The notes under the pieces were generated by a model. The model ran no database searches and was not told where the DNA came from. It worked only from the letters and a program-made list of their open reading frames with translations. The translations under genes were made by a program, and so were the position numbers. Shown piece after piece: positions 12,891 to 25,000 of a DNA stretch of 64,000 nucleotides. The stretch is taken from assembly GCA_009602725.1 (NCBI GenBank), contig WELB01000123.1, positions 35,328 through 99,327 on the forward strand, in the 5' to 3' direction. Source of the stretch: Spirogloea muscicola. Lineage: Eukaryota > Streptophyta > Zygnematophyceae > Spirogloeales > Spirogloeaceae. The first letter of the stretch is position 1, and every line of letters starts with the position of its first letter.

Positions 12891-12923
12891 TCCGACTTGC
12901 AGCTGCTGACTCGAGGTTACTGA
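12891..12923 (+). repeat. LINE ORF terminus (SDLQLLTRGY-stop)
   Basis: In-frame reading gives SDLQLLTRGY and a TGA stop, matching the conserved C-terminal end of the LINE ORF seen at 16281-16313 (minus), 16021-16053, 31772-31804 and 32037-32069. The coding sequence around it is decayed. Confidence 0.65.
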
Positions 12924-15854
12924 GCTCCCATTTGCTGTACTTTCTTGCCCAGCTGTGGGATTTGGGCCCTTCTGACCTTTTTCGGCCCTTTTGACATTGT
13001 TCATTCTTTCTGGGCTGGCTTTTCACAGCCACCGCCCCTTTTGGAAGAGCTCACTTCTTTGACTTGTTGGGTTGCTCCTTACATCTAAGGCGACAGCTAC
13101 TCCACGCCAGGCCGTGGCAGGGAAAGAAATTAAGCTCATCTAATCGGCTGATGGCTTAAAAGGGGAGCCCGAAAGGAACTGAGCTCTTCCAAAGAAGAAA
13201 CTGCGTTCTCATAGAGGGTGCGGGCTTTATAAGAAAGGTGGAGAACAGTATCCTGCTTTTTGCACCGGCCCTTTCAGACCTTGCCCATTGCTTTAGGCTG
13301 GCCTCTCACAGCCATTGCCGTCATTATGGAATAGCTTGTGGTCATAAGGCCAGCCCAGAAAGAAATGTCCAAAAGAGGCCTGGAGGACAGTGCCTGAAAG
13401 CGCCTTCCAACTACAGCTCTATAAAGTGTGTTTAACTGCCTGGCAGGAAAACGCGCCACGTGGCACTACACGCCACTTGGCGCTTCATGGCCGCGTTCAC
13501 ACAAGTGGGGCTAGCGGCTCCGCCGGCGGAAGCTGGGCCTGCTATCGGCTACTGCGCAACTTCCGACGGTGGCGGGACCCGCAGGCCCGCGCCAGAAAGA
13601 TGTGAGCTCTTCCAGCGTGCACTAGGCCAGGCTAATGGCTTCCGTGGTGGTGGTCTTGCTCCTCAGCTTAGCTTGTCAGATCTGTATGTGCTCACTCGAG
13701 GATATTGGTGCCCCCCTTCGTCAGCTCATATCCCCGTTATCAGGACTTTTATCAGGAATTGGCCTTTCTTTCAATTTCATGCGCACCGCGCGCTTTCTCC
13801 TTCCAGCAGAAGAAAGAAAGAAGAAACAAAGAAGAAGGAAGGGGCTCTCCCAAAAAGGGGGCAAGGGCTGTGAACAGCGAGCCCGAACTTTGACAATAAC
13901 CCCAAACCCACAAAGCAAGAAGAGAGACGGGATGAGCAGGATCCAGAGGGCGTAGAGACTACCAAGGGTGCCAGCTCAGTAAGCCCTAGTCAGCAGCCGA
14001 GGCGGCGAGGTGACTTCCACCTTGGTCCCACGGCCTGCTGGTCCGACTGGGCAAGAAGAAACAGCTCCTTAGATGTGCAAGGCAATGGCTGAGCTCCCAT
14101 TGGGGTAGTCTCTCGAATAGCTGCTCTTGCATAGCTGTGTAGTTTTGACGCCTTTCAGCTATTTGGACCTCGTTCACTAATTCTGGGCTAGCTTTTCACA
14201 GCCCCCGCCCTTTCTGGGAAGAGCTCACGTCTGCTGTGACAGGCCAGCCCAACGGAATGTACAAGGTCTAAGAGGCCCGGAAGGAGGACAAAGCAGGATA
14301 CTACACTTCACGACTTCTGCAAGTGGGCTCTCTTAGAAGGAAGACCTTCCAGTTGAGGGCGATGGCTATGATTGCTCAATAACCTTCAGAGGAGCAGGGC
14401 ACTGCTCAAAGGGTAGGCACGCGGTGCGCATGAATGAAAGGGTGGCCAATCAAGCCAGTACACTGCTCAGGCAAAAGCTAGTGCAAGAAATGGAAGCCAA
14501 GAAAGAAGAAGAGAGAGATAGAGAGAGAGAAGGCGCGCCATGTGCATGAAATGAAAGCGAAAGGGGCTCTCTTCATATGGAAGGGTCTATCTTCTTAAGG
14601 GGCAAGGGCTGTGAACAGCCAGCCCGCAAAAGCCAGCCATGAAAGAAGTCAAGAAAGCCAGGAGGGACATCAAAACAGCTCATCCAATTTATGGCAGTGG
14701 CTGAGAAAGGCCAGCCCAAGAAGAATGGACAAGGTCCAAAGACCCGAAAGGAGAAGAAAGAAGAGAGTGCGCGCCCATGGAGAGAAGGCGCGCGGTGCGC
14801 ATGAAAATAAAGCGAGGCCAATTCAAGCCAATACAATGTTCAGGCAGAATACAAAAAGTGCAAAGGATGTGGCTACATGAAATGCGCCCCATACTAGGAG
14901 GGCCGGAGTTGACACAGAGCGGGGGGAGCCGTGCTGATGGGGGCCATGTCAACTCGACCTGTACCGCTTTGGATCTGCTAGAGGAGGGTGAAGAAGCAGC
15001 AATGGCAGCCATAGAGAAGAGGGGCTGGCAGAGGCCAGCCCCAGAAGGAAGGCGGCTAAACCACATTGCACAGCTAATCACAAGACAACAGCGGAGGGGA
15101 GCTTGATAACACCGAGTTAGAAGCACAAGGACATGGCGGCCTCGCAAGCGGGCAAACGCGGCTCTTCCCCACCCATCGGTGCCAGTCGTGGCCGCCGTCG
15201 CGGGCGGATGGAGAAAGGAGGAATTGCTCGCCCATAGAAAAAGAGGGGCTAGCAAAGCCAGCCCAGAAACGAATGGACAATATCCGAAGGCCACAAACGC
15301 CACAAAACGGTGCCGAAAAAGAAAAACTACACACCAGGACACGAAATGATGCAGATGTATGCTCAGTATCCACGAGTGAGCAACAGCAAATGAGAATAAC
15401 GCGGCACTCCGCCGAGATACTGAGGCAACAGCCATAGCGAGAAAGCGCGGCCAGATTGACTTCGCCGGCCATAGCGCGGCCGGCGAAGAAGGGCTCGCCT
15501 ATAGGAGAAGAAGGGCTCGCCCATTGAGGATAGGGGCTGGAAAAGGCCAGCCCAATAAAGAATGAATAAAGCGCGAGAAAGACGCTTCCAAGAGAGGGCG
15601 GTGGCTGGGAGAGGCCAGCCCAGAAAAAAGAATCAACAAAGTCCTGAGGGGCTAGGAAAGAGCTAAAGCACACAGAAGCAAGTAGCTAACTAGAGAGAAG
15701 GCACGCGATGTAGCCTTTGGCACGAAATGGCTTGACTTGCTTCACCGCCTTGCGCGCCGTGCAGTGGCCCGCCGCCTCGGGCAGCAGGCAAGTGCTCGCC
15801 CATTGAGAATAGGGGCTGGAAAAACCAGCCTGAAAAAGAATGAACAGGGCGAGC

Positions 15855-16155
15855 AGCCCGTATTCAACGTCGCCGGGTCCCTCGCTCAAGTCTTCCGAAT
15901 GCGTTTGGCCATCTTCGATGCAGCGGTCCCTTGCCTTCGCGGTTCACTTGCGCACAGGCCGAGCTTTTGGCGGCGGCCTCCTGCTTCAGTCAGGGCGACG
16001 TCTTTCCGCCGGCTAGCTACTCAGACTTGCATCTCCTGACTAGAGGTTACTGAGCATTTCCTGGCTGATGTCTTAGTCCTAGTCCTTCGTCTCCGGCTCC
16101 TTCAGACGCGCATCCTTTCTTCATACCTTGTCCATCCTTTGGGCTGGCCTTTCGA
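15855..16155 (+). mobile_element. LINE C-terminal fragment with start of 3' UTR
   Basis: This is a 5'-truncated LINE copy on the plus strand. The reading around VAGSLAQVFRMRL (from about 15870) matches INAAGSLAQVFRMRL of the longer minus-strand LINE next to it. It ends in SDLHLLTRGY-stop at 16021-16053, followed by 3' UTR with gtccatcctttgggctggcc near 16130. It meets the minus-strand LINE tail to tail at about 16150. The middle part has drifted in sequence from its neighbour. Confidence 0.7.
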
Positions 16156-17997
16156 AGATGAGCTCGCCCATAGAAGAGAGGGGCTGGCAGAAGCCAGCCA
16201 AAAATGAATGGACAATATCCAAAGAGCTCCAACACTAGCTAGGCATCTAGACAACTAGACATGACGGAACCACACGAAGTTCAATACCCGCGGGTGAGCA
16301 ACATCAGGTCAGAGTAGCTCGAGGCTGGAAAAGATGCAGCCGGGCGAGACCCAGAAGCAGCAACAAGAGCACGGCCCGCGCGAGTGGACGGCATGAGCGA
16401 GTGAGCGTTGAAGGGACACGGAGAGCCGCATCCGGAAAACCTGGGCCAGGGAGCCGGCCGCGTTGATGCCGGGCAGCCCCCCTGGCGGACCCGGCCGCCG
16501 CTCCATGGCCTGCTGGGCAAGCCGCTGGAGGAGATCCAGCCAGCCGCTGCCGTAAGCCCCGTGGACGTCTATGGCAAGGGCCGCGAACTCATCACCTGGG
16601 GGGTGATCGGCATACTTCCGCTCCTTGCCCCGGGCCGCCAAAGCGACCGAATGCCCAGCGGTCGTCGCCGACTTGGAGGGGTTGGCGGAGTCAACACAGT
16701 CGGCGGTCACCACATCCGCGATGATATGCGGACCGCCGCCGGGCGGGATGGCGACTAGGTCTGCGCGGCGGGTGTGGAGTTGACCATCAGCGCCGCGCAC
16801 GAGGGGCATTATCGAGGTGTGCTCCACGGCCACCTTGTAGCCTGCCTCGATGAAGACACCCTGCATGCCGTCCCTAAGAAGGTCATGGGATCCGGTCCTC
16901 TCGCCGCCGTGGGCACAACGGAGCATGTGGGCCGCCAGCTCCGCAGGGTCGGCATGGCGGGCACCGCACTCGCATTGCGTGACTCCAATGAGGCAGGGGG
17001 GGAGGAGGCCCAGAAGCCGGTGGACCGCCGTCCTGTAGACTGTGTCGGGCATCGTGAGAGCCGCGTAGATGGGGAGCGCGGATACCCACGCCGCCGCCCC
17101 GGGGGAGGAGGCTGAGAGGAGTCGGGCGCGCCCTCGGATGTCGTGCGGCGGAAGGAGCTCCACCACCTGGTCGTAGGCCGCTTTGTCCACAAGCGCAGTG
17201 TAGCGGGCCTGGGCCCGCAGGTCGGGGGTGTGCGCAAGGTGGATGAACGGGACGACCTGCTTCGACATGTCGGGGTGGGCCGCCAGGAGCGCATCGCGGG
17301 CAGCGCGGAGAGCCGCCTGGAAGGGCAACGCGCCGCTCTCCACTTCAGCTACCACCTGCTCCATGGTGCGGATCCCGTGAGCTTGGAACCGCCGGCTGAT
17401 GGGTGCGGCGACCTGGGCCCAGCTGCCCAGGTAGGCGGCCTCGCAGACGCGTGCGACTGGGCGGCAGCCCAGACCGCCGCGACTGACAGGCAGGCTAGCC
17501 TGGAGCATCGCGGCTGGTGTGGTGAGGAAGCCGGGGTGTTGCAGGAGAGAGGCCGCGCTCGCCAGAACGCCGGAGTCAAAAGCCGCGTACGCACCGCCGG
17601 GGAGGGAGGGAGGACGCGGGCCAGGTAGTGCGGACGGTGGGCAATGCACCTGGTCAGCATGGCGGTCGCCAGCTGCATGTCTTGCAGCGTGTGGAGGCGG
17701 TTCGCCGGCCGGAGGTGCTCCTGCAGTCGCACCTGGAGCTGCTCCACCACAAAGGCTGGGGAGCCTATGGTTGTTACTGAGTGGTTAGTAGCTGCTTTGT
17801 TTTTTCTTGTGTGCTTATCATTTCTGCTGCTTCGCCTTAGGGCTTCGCCTGGCTTCCCCCCCCCTCTTCTTGTACTCTGTTCATTCTTTTTTGGGCTGGC
17901 TGTTCCAGCCCATATTCTCAATGGGCGAGCCCTTCTCCTATGGGAGCGCCGAGGAGGATGAAGCCCCAGCTGGTGTCTGACAGCCCGAGGGCAGGCG
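16155..17997 (-). mobile_element. 5'-truncated LINE: RT end, zinc motif, endonuclease-like domain, 3' UTR
   Basis: The minus strand encodes the C-terminal half of a non-LTR reverse transcriptase ORF. From the N-side: LGAPIGSPAFVVEQLQVRL and TAMLTRCIAHRPHYLARVLPP (RT thumb region), then VSRGGLGCRPVARVCEAAYL. A Cys/His motif follows (CECGARHADPAELAAHMLRC), then a restriction-like endonuclease pattern (RRADLVAI, IIADVVTADC, KERKY). The longest frame is 16309-17649. A frameshift lies near 17.6 kb and another near the end, because the conserved terminus SDLMLLTRGY (16281-16313) is in a different frame. Another LINE 3' end interrupts the RT at 17771-17936. The 3' UTR ends with ggctggcttctgccagcc and atgggcgagc near 16160-16190. 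The 5' part, including the RT palm, is missing. Confidence 0.8.
17771..17936 (+). mobile_element. LINE 3' end inserted antisense into another LINE
   Basis: A 166-bp copy starts at ttactgag, just at the LINE ORF stop, and ends at gggcgagcccttctc. It is flanked by cctatgg on both sides (17764-17770 and 17937-17943), a probable target-site duplication. It contains the hairpin gggctggctgttccagccc. A nearly identical 120-bp stretch recurs at 35881-36000, which suggests recent activity. It splits the RT coding sequence of the host LINE. Confidence 0.75.
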
Positions 17998-19500
17998 CAG
18001 GAGAAAAAGAAGGTGCTCGCCCATTGAGAAGAGGGGCTGGCAAAGCCAACCCAAAAAGAATGGACAATGTTCAAAGCCAAAGAAAGAGGTGCTGAAAAAG
18101 AAGAAGGTGCTCGCCCATTGAAAAAGGACTACACTACAAAGTGCAGGATGGTGCAGAGGGAGATGCAGATGGCTGCCAGCAGGAGGGCTGGCAGGCCTTT
18201 CCCCTATTCTCAATGGGCGAGCACTTTCTTCTTTTCCCAGCCACCAGTCCATCTGGCCGCGCTTCTACCTGACACTCACGGGGCTTCTAGATCTTTTTTT
18301 TTTTTTTCTTTACTTTTTTTCTAGATCCACGGCCACGCCTTGGCCACACCACGTCCCCGCCGCCTCATTGGCTGTTCCCACGCTCGCTTCCCTTGCCTTT
18401 CTAGAAAAGCGATTCACAGCAATCGGTCTTCCGTACCAGAAAAAAGAGAGGCGCGCGGTGCGCGTGGAAACAAAGGAAGAAAGCGCGGCCAGATTGACTG
18501 GTGGCTGGGAAAGGCCAGCCCAAAAGAATGGACAAGGAAACAAAAGGGTCCTGGTAACGGAAGGAGAAGAATCGTCAGTTGGGTCTGCCTCAGCCATCAG
18601 AAGAAAGTGCTCGCCCATTGAAAATAGAGGAAGCGCGGCCAGATTGACTGGTGGCTGAGAAAGGCCAGCCCAAAACAACAAAGTCTGAGGGAGCCTGAGT
18701 GCCTGAGTGAGTGGAAATAGGGGCTGGAAAAGCCAGCCCGAAAAAGAATGAACAGAGTAGGAGGAGGGGGCCAGGGGAAGCGCTAAGAAACAGAAACAAA
18801 GCAGCTACGAATCACTCAGTAACCTCAGCCATCGCCTTGCTTTGAAGGACCACTTTGATGCCTCCCGTTCTTCCCTTTTTCTCTCCTTCCCCGTGGGAAG
18901 CATCGTTGGCTCTTGCCCGTAAGAGAAGAAAGTGCTCGCCCGTTGAGGATAGGGGCTGGAAAAGCCAGCCCAGAAAAGAATGAACAGAGTACGAGAAGGG
19001 GGCCAGGGGAAGAAAGTGCTCGCCCATTGAGAATAGGGGCTGGAACAACCAGCCCGAAAAAGAATGAACAGAGGAAGCGCTAAGAAAAACAAGCACACAA
19101 AGAAACAAAGCAGCTACGAATCACTCTGTAACCCCTGCTAAGAGGAAAGCGCGGCCAGATTGACTGGTGGCTGGGAAAGGCCAGCCCAAAAGAAGGGCCT
19201 GCTAAGCACTAGCAGATCAGAGATGCTAGGCTCCTGGAAGTGGGTCCCCTGGCCAGAGCCAGAGGCCGTAAGAGCGCTGCTTCGTCTCTCCCTTCCTCCC
19301 GGCCGCTACTTGATGACTGCTGTCAAGCTCTCAGCCACTTGCCCAGCGTAGCACGCCCTCATTGCCGCCGCCGCGCCTCGTCGCCACTCCGCTGAGGCCT
19401 GGCGCTCCGAGCTCCCCTCAGGGCGCTCGCGGCGGCCGTGCATCTGCCCTTGCGCCGCGCCCCTTGGCTCGAGCCTCTGCCCAGGCGGGCTCTTGCGACC

Positions 19501-20181
19501 ATGGCGCAGGAGAAGGCCAAGAGTCTCATCACCGACAACCCTGTCATGGTGTTCAGCAAGAGCTACTGCCCTTTCTGCAAAAAGGTGCGACCGTCTGGTC
19601 CGCTGCCACTTTGAAGCGAGGCCTCTGTCTGCTGCTTCATGGGGCCCTCAGCTGCTGTTAAGCTTCTTGAGATTTGTAATATGTTGCCGATGCTGGTAAT
19701 GTAACCAAGTTTCTGCATCTCGAAGTCGAAGGCTATGTCCCTACGCTGGTTGGCAGCATAGTGAAGAGCGGATTGTCACTTGCCTCGTTCTCTGGGCAGG
19801 TCAAGGAGCTGTTCAGCTCCATGAATGTGAAGCACAAGGTGTACGAGCTTGATCAAGAACAAGATGGAAGCCAGATTCAGGTCAGATCCCTTCCATCCCT
19901 GATACATGTGGTGGTACAGCCTGCGTAGCTGCAGATGCTCTTCGCTCCTTGTGCACGGAGATTTTTACAAGCCGTTGTTGTGGTTCCAGACAGCTTGCCT
20001 TATCCTACTCACAAAGAATTGGCTCCGTCATCAGGAGGCGCTGACGCAGGAGTACCACCAAAGGACTGTACCTTTTGTTTTTGTTGGGGGTAAGCTGCTG
20101 GGTGGCGCAGATGCGACCATTGCTGCTAACAAGAGCGGGGAGCTCCAGAAACTCCTCTCTGAACAGCAGGTCACTGCTTAG
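19501..20181 (+). CDS. GRX: Glutaredoxin (CPFC type), 3 exons
   Basis: Small thiol oxidoreductase that reduces disulfides and glutathione mixed disulfides using glutathione, probably cytosolic because no targeting peptide is seen. Exons: 19501-19584, 19800-19880 and 20035-20181, totalling 312 nt, 103 residues, the normal class I length. The active site SYCPFCKK is in exon 1. Exon 3 carries TVPFVFVGGKLLGGADA, with the cis-proline TVP and the glutathione-binding GG-D motifs. The start ATG (accATGgcg) is the first in frame; the frame upstream closes at a stop near 19393. A dithiol CPFC centre points to class I rather than the CGFS iron-sulfur class. Confidence 0.93.
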
Positions 20182-22025
20182 ATACAGGTGCCTGGCAAAG
20201 TTTAGGAAGGCATATCTTGTCCAGCTGAATGGTATTTAGCCAGTAGCCTACCTCACAGAGACACTGTCTGGTGTCTGGATGATGTGATACTGCTTCTGAT
20301 AAGACAGTTGCAGCCGTTTAACAATAGCATAAAGTGGAGCAGCAAGAGACTCATGTGGAGCCGGCTTGTGCCCTAAGATGTTGGTCTTCGTTTGCATTGA
20401 CCAGTCACGAGCTTCCAATCAGATTATTTGACTACTCTGTGAAATTCTGTTCCTTATTGATGAGTATAATAACCTCCTGCACTGAGAGTGCGAGAATGTG
20501 GTGGCAACCCCGTGGGAGGTACTCCAATGACCTGATAAGAATGTTTGTGGTTGGAATACTCTACTTCATAGATGTATGTTTCACCAACATAGCGACTTGC
20601 TGCTGTCATGTCCATCTTGGAAGACTTCACACCCTGTCCTGCCATTCTATCTTGTCCTACTGCATTCCATGAGGTTGCTGAGCATTGCGGGCTGGAAAGC
20701 TTTCAGGTACGGTTGTACAGTGAGTTCTTTGGATAGGCTTGGTGACCATCTCGCTCAGCCTAGTGGGTAGACTTTCTCTGTGATTCGGAGGTTGTCCTGG
20801 CACATTGGGCTTTTTTAATATGACCTTGATACCGCATTGCTCCCGCGCGCACTAGTTATGAGGGCCATCCACCCTTTGAGTTCATTGGAGCCTGTGCTAC
20901 TCTGATCGGTTTTGCAGTTGTGAGCAAACCTGAGTCTGCATTGCCTACACCGGTAGAGCGAGTCTGAGTCTGTGTTGCCGACAGTGGCAGTCTGTAGTCT
21001 CTATGAAGAGAGGCAACTTCCGGCCAAGCACATAGAGTATTAATGACAGGAGTGGTGGGTGTTGGTTGCAGCATAAATGTGACATCAATCGTTGCCAGCC
21101 CTGAATATTGAATATTTCGACTGTCAATTTTGTACCATGAAATGGCGTTAGTGCCTGCCGTTAAACAACATCATCTATAAGTTTCTGTATCAACTTTGTA
21201 GCCAGCAACATTGGACAAGAGGATATGCAAGGATAACAGACTTGATGGCTTTATATGCCTGCCACTTTCAAGTTTCTAAACAGCAACCTTCAGTGCTTCA
21301 TTTCTCATGGGTGTGGTGAGCCTCTATCAAGGCCATCTCCCTTGCTTTCGAATCACATCACGATTCACAATGTCGGATCAGAGTTGCATATCTCAGAAAG
21401 TAGATCCTACACATATTCATGACCGTTAGCTGGTGCAGCTGCACTGGAGGTTTTTGAGAGTGGCAACTCCTAGGTTGACACCAAGCAAAAGATCGTCTGT
21501 TGCTCCCACATTTGTGTATGATGATGTCACAATCAGAGTCCTGGCTGGCAGTCCTGGCAGGACAAGGCCAAGTAATGAAATGGCAGACTGCCGTAGGCAC
21601 GACTCCCTGGAACAAGGGACTAGGTTTGCATGGACTGGTGCAAGACCGGCACTATGCTCACAGTGGCAGAGCTCTTTCAAGAGGGGAAAATGGTTATGAA
21701 AGGCCAGCACAGTAATATGAGAGATTTTGGGACTTATAGGACTGTCATCCTAAGCAGAAATGTACGAAAAACTTCGAAAAAGGGCATCACGGAGGCACTC
21801 AACTCGAGACTACCAACTCAGTCTGGCTCCCTACACACTTGCAGAAACGACTTCACACACCGCATCCGCGCACCTGGGACCAGAGCTGGCCCCTAAAGAA
21901 TATTAAATCAGACGGCATAGGGGTTGGAGGAAATGAGGGGGAGAAATGAGCTGCCCAAGCAGCAGCCAACCTTGGCCCAGCATGGGTCAAGGGCCAGTTT
22001 GCGAGCATGCGCTCCAAGTAGCAGA
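20182..22025. other. Intergenic region, no gene seen
   Basis: This is a convergent gap between the glutaredoxin and eEF3 stop codons, AT-richer than the coding parts. It should contain both 3' UTRs. No open frame here shows family motifs, and no LINE hairpin was noticed. Confidence 0.6.
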
Positions 22026-25000
22026 TCAAGTCTTCACTGCTGCTGGCATAATGGCGGCAGTGCCAGCCTTCTTGGCAGCCTTTGCCTTCGCTGCTTCTTC
22101 CAGCTTCAACCTGGCAGCCTCCAGCCTCTGACCAGCTAACCAGCCAGCATTCGTGGGGGCTGTGACATTCCCGTCTGCCACAGTCCAAGTTTCATTGCAT
22201 ATAGCCGCCATGAACTCTCGGTTGTGAGAGATGACAAGGACAGCACCTGTGTACAAGAATCCGGGGTCGCACAAGCGCAGCACAATCAGGGAGCTGGAAC
22301 TAACACTTTCTCCAATGTTGGACACAATCGGCTGATATGACCTACCATACGCTGAAGAGAAACAACAGTGAAAATGACTTGCATATAGCTGATCAGGCTC
22401 CAGCAGGCTCACACTCGAGATAAGAATCACCAGAAGCAAGCGCAGCAGTGCGAAAGTACCTCCAAAGTCCTTGATAGCACCCGCCAAAGCCCCAAGTGAG
22501 TCACGGTCCAGGAAATTGGTTGGCTCATCAAGCACAATCATGTGTGGATTGCTCCACATGGCAGCTGCAAGTACAACCTTGACCTTTTGCCCGCCTGCAC
22601 AAGCACGGTATAGCACGTCTCCGTAGGCTTGTCATCATGCTACAGCTTCAGGGTCAGGTGCAGTATCTCGACAAGGCTAATGTGCAGGACATGCAGATGG
22701 GATTAGCAACTACATTATGCATGTCTGCAATGCAGCCAAGCATCAATGACAAGGCAAATGCAAGTTATCAACCAGACAACCCTAATTGTGGAAACACACA
22801 GTGAGAAACAATGAAGAGATCAAGCAGGAATGTGCAGCCTGCTGCATGAAGTACGGACCTGACAGGTTACAAATCTGACCATAGGTCCCAAACTCTGCCT
22901 CCAAACCAAAGTCGTTGAAATGCTCTTGGACCCCTGCAATAGTGAGAGGCTTGTTGTACACTCCAAGGCGAGCAACCTCCTTTGCATCTATCTCGTTCAC
23001 AAGCTTCTCAAATCCGAGGTGCTCGAGCATCTCCCTTGAAAGCCAAGAGTTCCAGACTGGCTTCAAGCCCAACCACTGAAGAGCAAGACGAAGTTAAACA
23101 TTAAGGTCGTCCCTTGTGCTAGCTTTGCAGTCATTTCCGCTTCCTCAGGCAGGCACTATCAAGTGAAAAGGTGGGCTCTCAATATCGAGTGACACTAGAT
23201 ACAGAGGTAGCAGAGAGTATGACACACCTGCACCTCGTACTCGTAGCTCTTCTTGGACTTCCGCCTGGCTAGCAAGCGCTCTACAATCTTAGCTTTGCCC
23301 TCATGAGTGATAAGCTGCTGCATGTTCGCCTCTTCCTCTTTGCTGATCTTCCTGTGAACCTGGCCAGATTGCCCACATTACAGTCCTTAGCAAAGCTATC
23401 CAGGATGGTGCCGTGCCGATCGGAGTCTAACTGAAGTGATACAGGTATGGATACCTTCATCACAAAGGGACTGACCAACTGTATTTTGACAAGCTAATAT
23501 GCCTAACTGGGCCAATTGTCCAACTACATCTGCTGTCTACCTTGTGAAGTTCTTCGCGATCCTCCCCACGCTCATAGCGCCACCTAATATACTCACTGGG
23601 AGATTTTTCCAGGTGCTGCTCAACATGGTGGAATGCATGCTGGGCAACATAGGCAATGCCAAGATTGGGGTGCTTCCAGATTTTTCCTTCCTGCGTTGCA
23701 GGGACGTGACACATGGTCAGCTTAGAGGTAAGTAGACTGGGGGTTTGTGTGGATGCATGCAAGCATATTGATGCCTCAAGGACCTCCCAAGGAGCACCAA
23801 AGACCTGCAGAGGGCCTGCCTTTCATAGACAATAAAGAAGCATGTAATGTGATCAGGAATACCAACCTGAGCTTTGAGTTCACCAGTTAGAAGCTTGATC
23901 AATGTGGATTTCCCTGCACCATTTGCTCCCACAACTCCAACCCTGCTGGAAAGTGAGCACTGAAGATTGACATTGTTCAATGTCTTCTTGGAAGCTCCCG
24001 GATATGTGAAATGCACTCCTGTTATTTTCAGGATCGGACTTAGCTTCGTCTTTATGCCTTCCAGGTATCCAGGTGTTGGGAAAGTAAATTGAAGGCCGAC
24101 TGCATTGAGATCATAATATACCTTTGCTTCGGGCTTCACCTGTTGGCTCACCATACAAGACACAAGCTTCAGCTGCAGCTCAGGAAGTCAACAGCTTGAC
24201 AGCAGTTGTGGCAATCGCTTGATGCTGATGAAGTCACTGGATGCGCAATGTAACTCAGTCTATAGATCAATGGGACAATCTGTCAGTCTGCGGGCAGACT
24301 ATATTGCACTCACTTTTACAAAGCTGGAGAGGTTTCCTTTGTAGTGCCTGAGCTTTCGCTTCTCGTAGTGGATGATGTCCGTGCACACATTGTCAAGGAA
24401 ACCGGAATCGTGGGACACAATGATACTTGAAATTTGTGTCTGGTCCACCAGGTAATGCTCTAGCCATGCGATGTTGGCGACATCCAAATGATTTGTAGGC
24501 TCATCTGCATGACATTGTGGTATGCGCAAAAATGTCAAATATCTGGTCAGGCTATACAGAGCATGCAGCTGTGACTTTTGTTTATGCTTTCAAGTTGTGC
24601 ATGGCTCCCAATCCATACATCAAGCATCAGTAATGTCCAATTTGGTGATGAATGCCATTTGGACTGACAAATGTGCGCATAGTGAAGGACACGACATGCA
24701 CAGGTCTACCAAATGGCAGGTCAGATGCAATAAGCCTTACCCAGCAGAAGCACATCTGCCCCGTAGATCATAGCCCTGGCGATAGCCAATTTCATCTTCC
24801 ATCCTCCTGAGAGTGCTGTAATGGGCAGCTTGAGCTTCTCATTGTCAAAGCCAACGGACTTCAGAGTATCAGCAACCTTCTCTTTATTGACACCCTTGAT
24901 AAGGGAATCAGCTAGCATGAGCTCCAGGACCTCCTGTACAGTACCAAGGAAAACAAATCAAGAACTTTTATCAGCTGGAATGGCCCAATTGGCTAGATGC

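Larger units (their letters stand above)
12100..19350. repeat. LINE graveyard: nested truncated LINE 3' ends
   Basis: This 7-kb stretch between galactokinase and glutaredoxin has no recognisable host gene. It is built from pieces of one LINE family in both orientations. Diagnostic parts are the ORF end SDLQLLTRGY-stop at 12891-12923, SDLYVLTRGY at 13676-13705 and SDLHLLTRGY-stop at 16021-16053, plus many copies of the 3' UTR hairpin, such as gggctggcttttcacagcc near 13011 and 14187. Hairpin plus tgggcgagc occurs on the minus strand near 15490-15560, 15795-15840, 18008-18055, 18605-18680, 18928-18980 and 19016-19070. Another sub-repeat, agcgcggccagattgac, occurs near 15446, 18482, 18633 and 19149. 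Long open frames here on the strand opposite the LINE are shadows of its GC-rich coding sequence. Confidence 0.75.

Noticed and set aside
16408-17628. Long open frames on the plus strand across the LINE
   Set aside because: They mirror the GC-rich LINE coding sequence on the minus strand and show no family motif.
18060-18480. Hairpin repeats as an independent SINE or foldback transposon
   Set aside because: Fixed 3' ends, variable 5' ends and the same tail on an RT-bearing copy fit truncated LINE ends better. No convincing A and B boxes were found.
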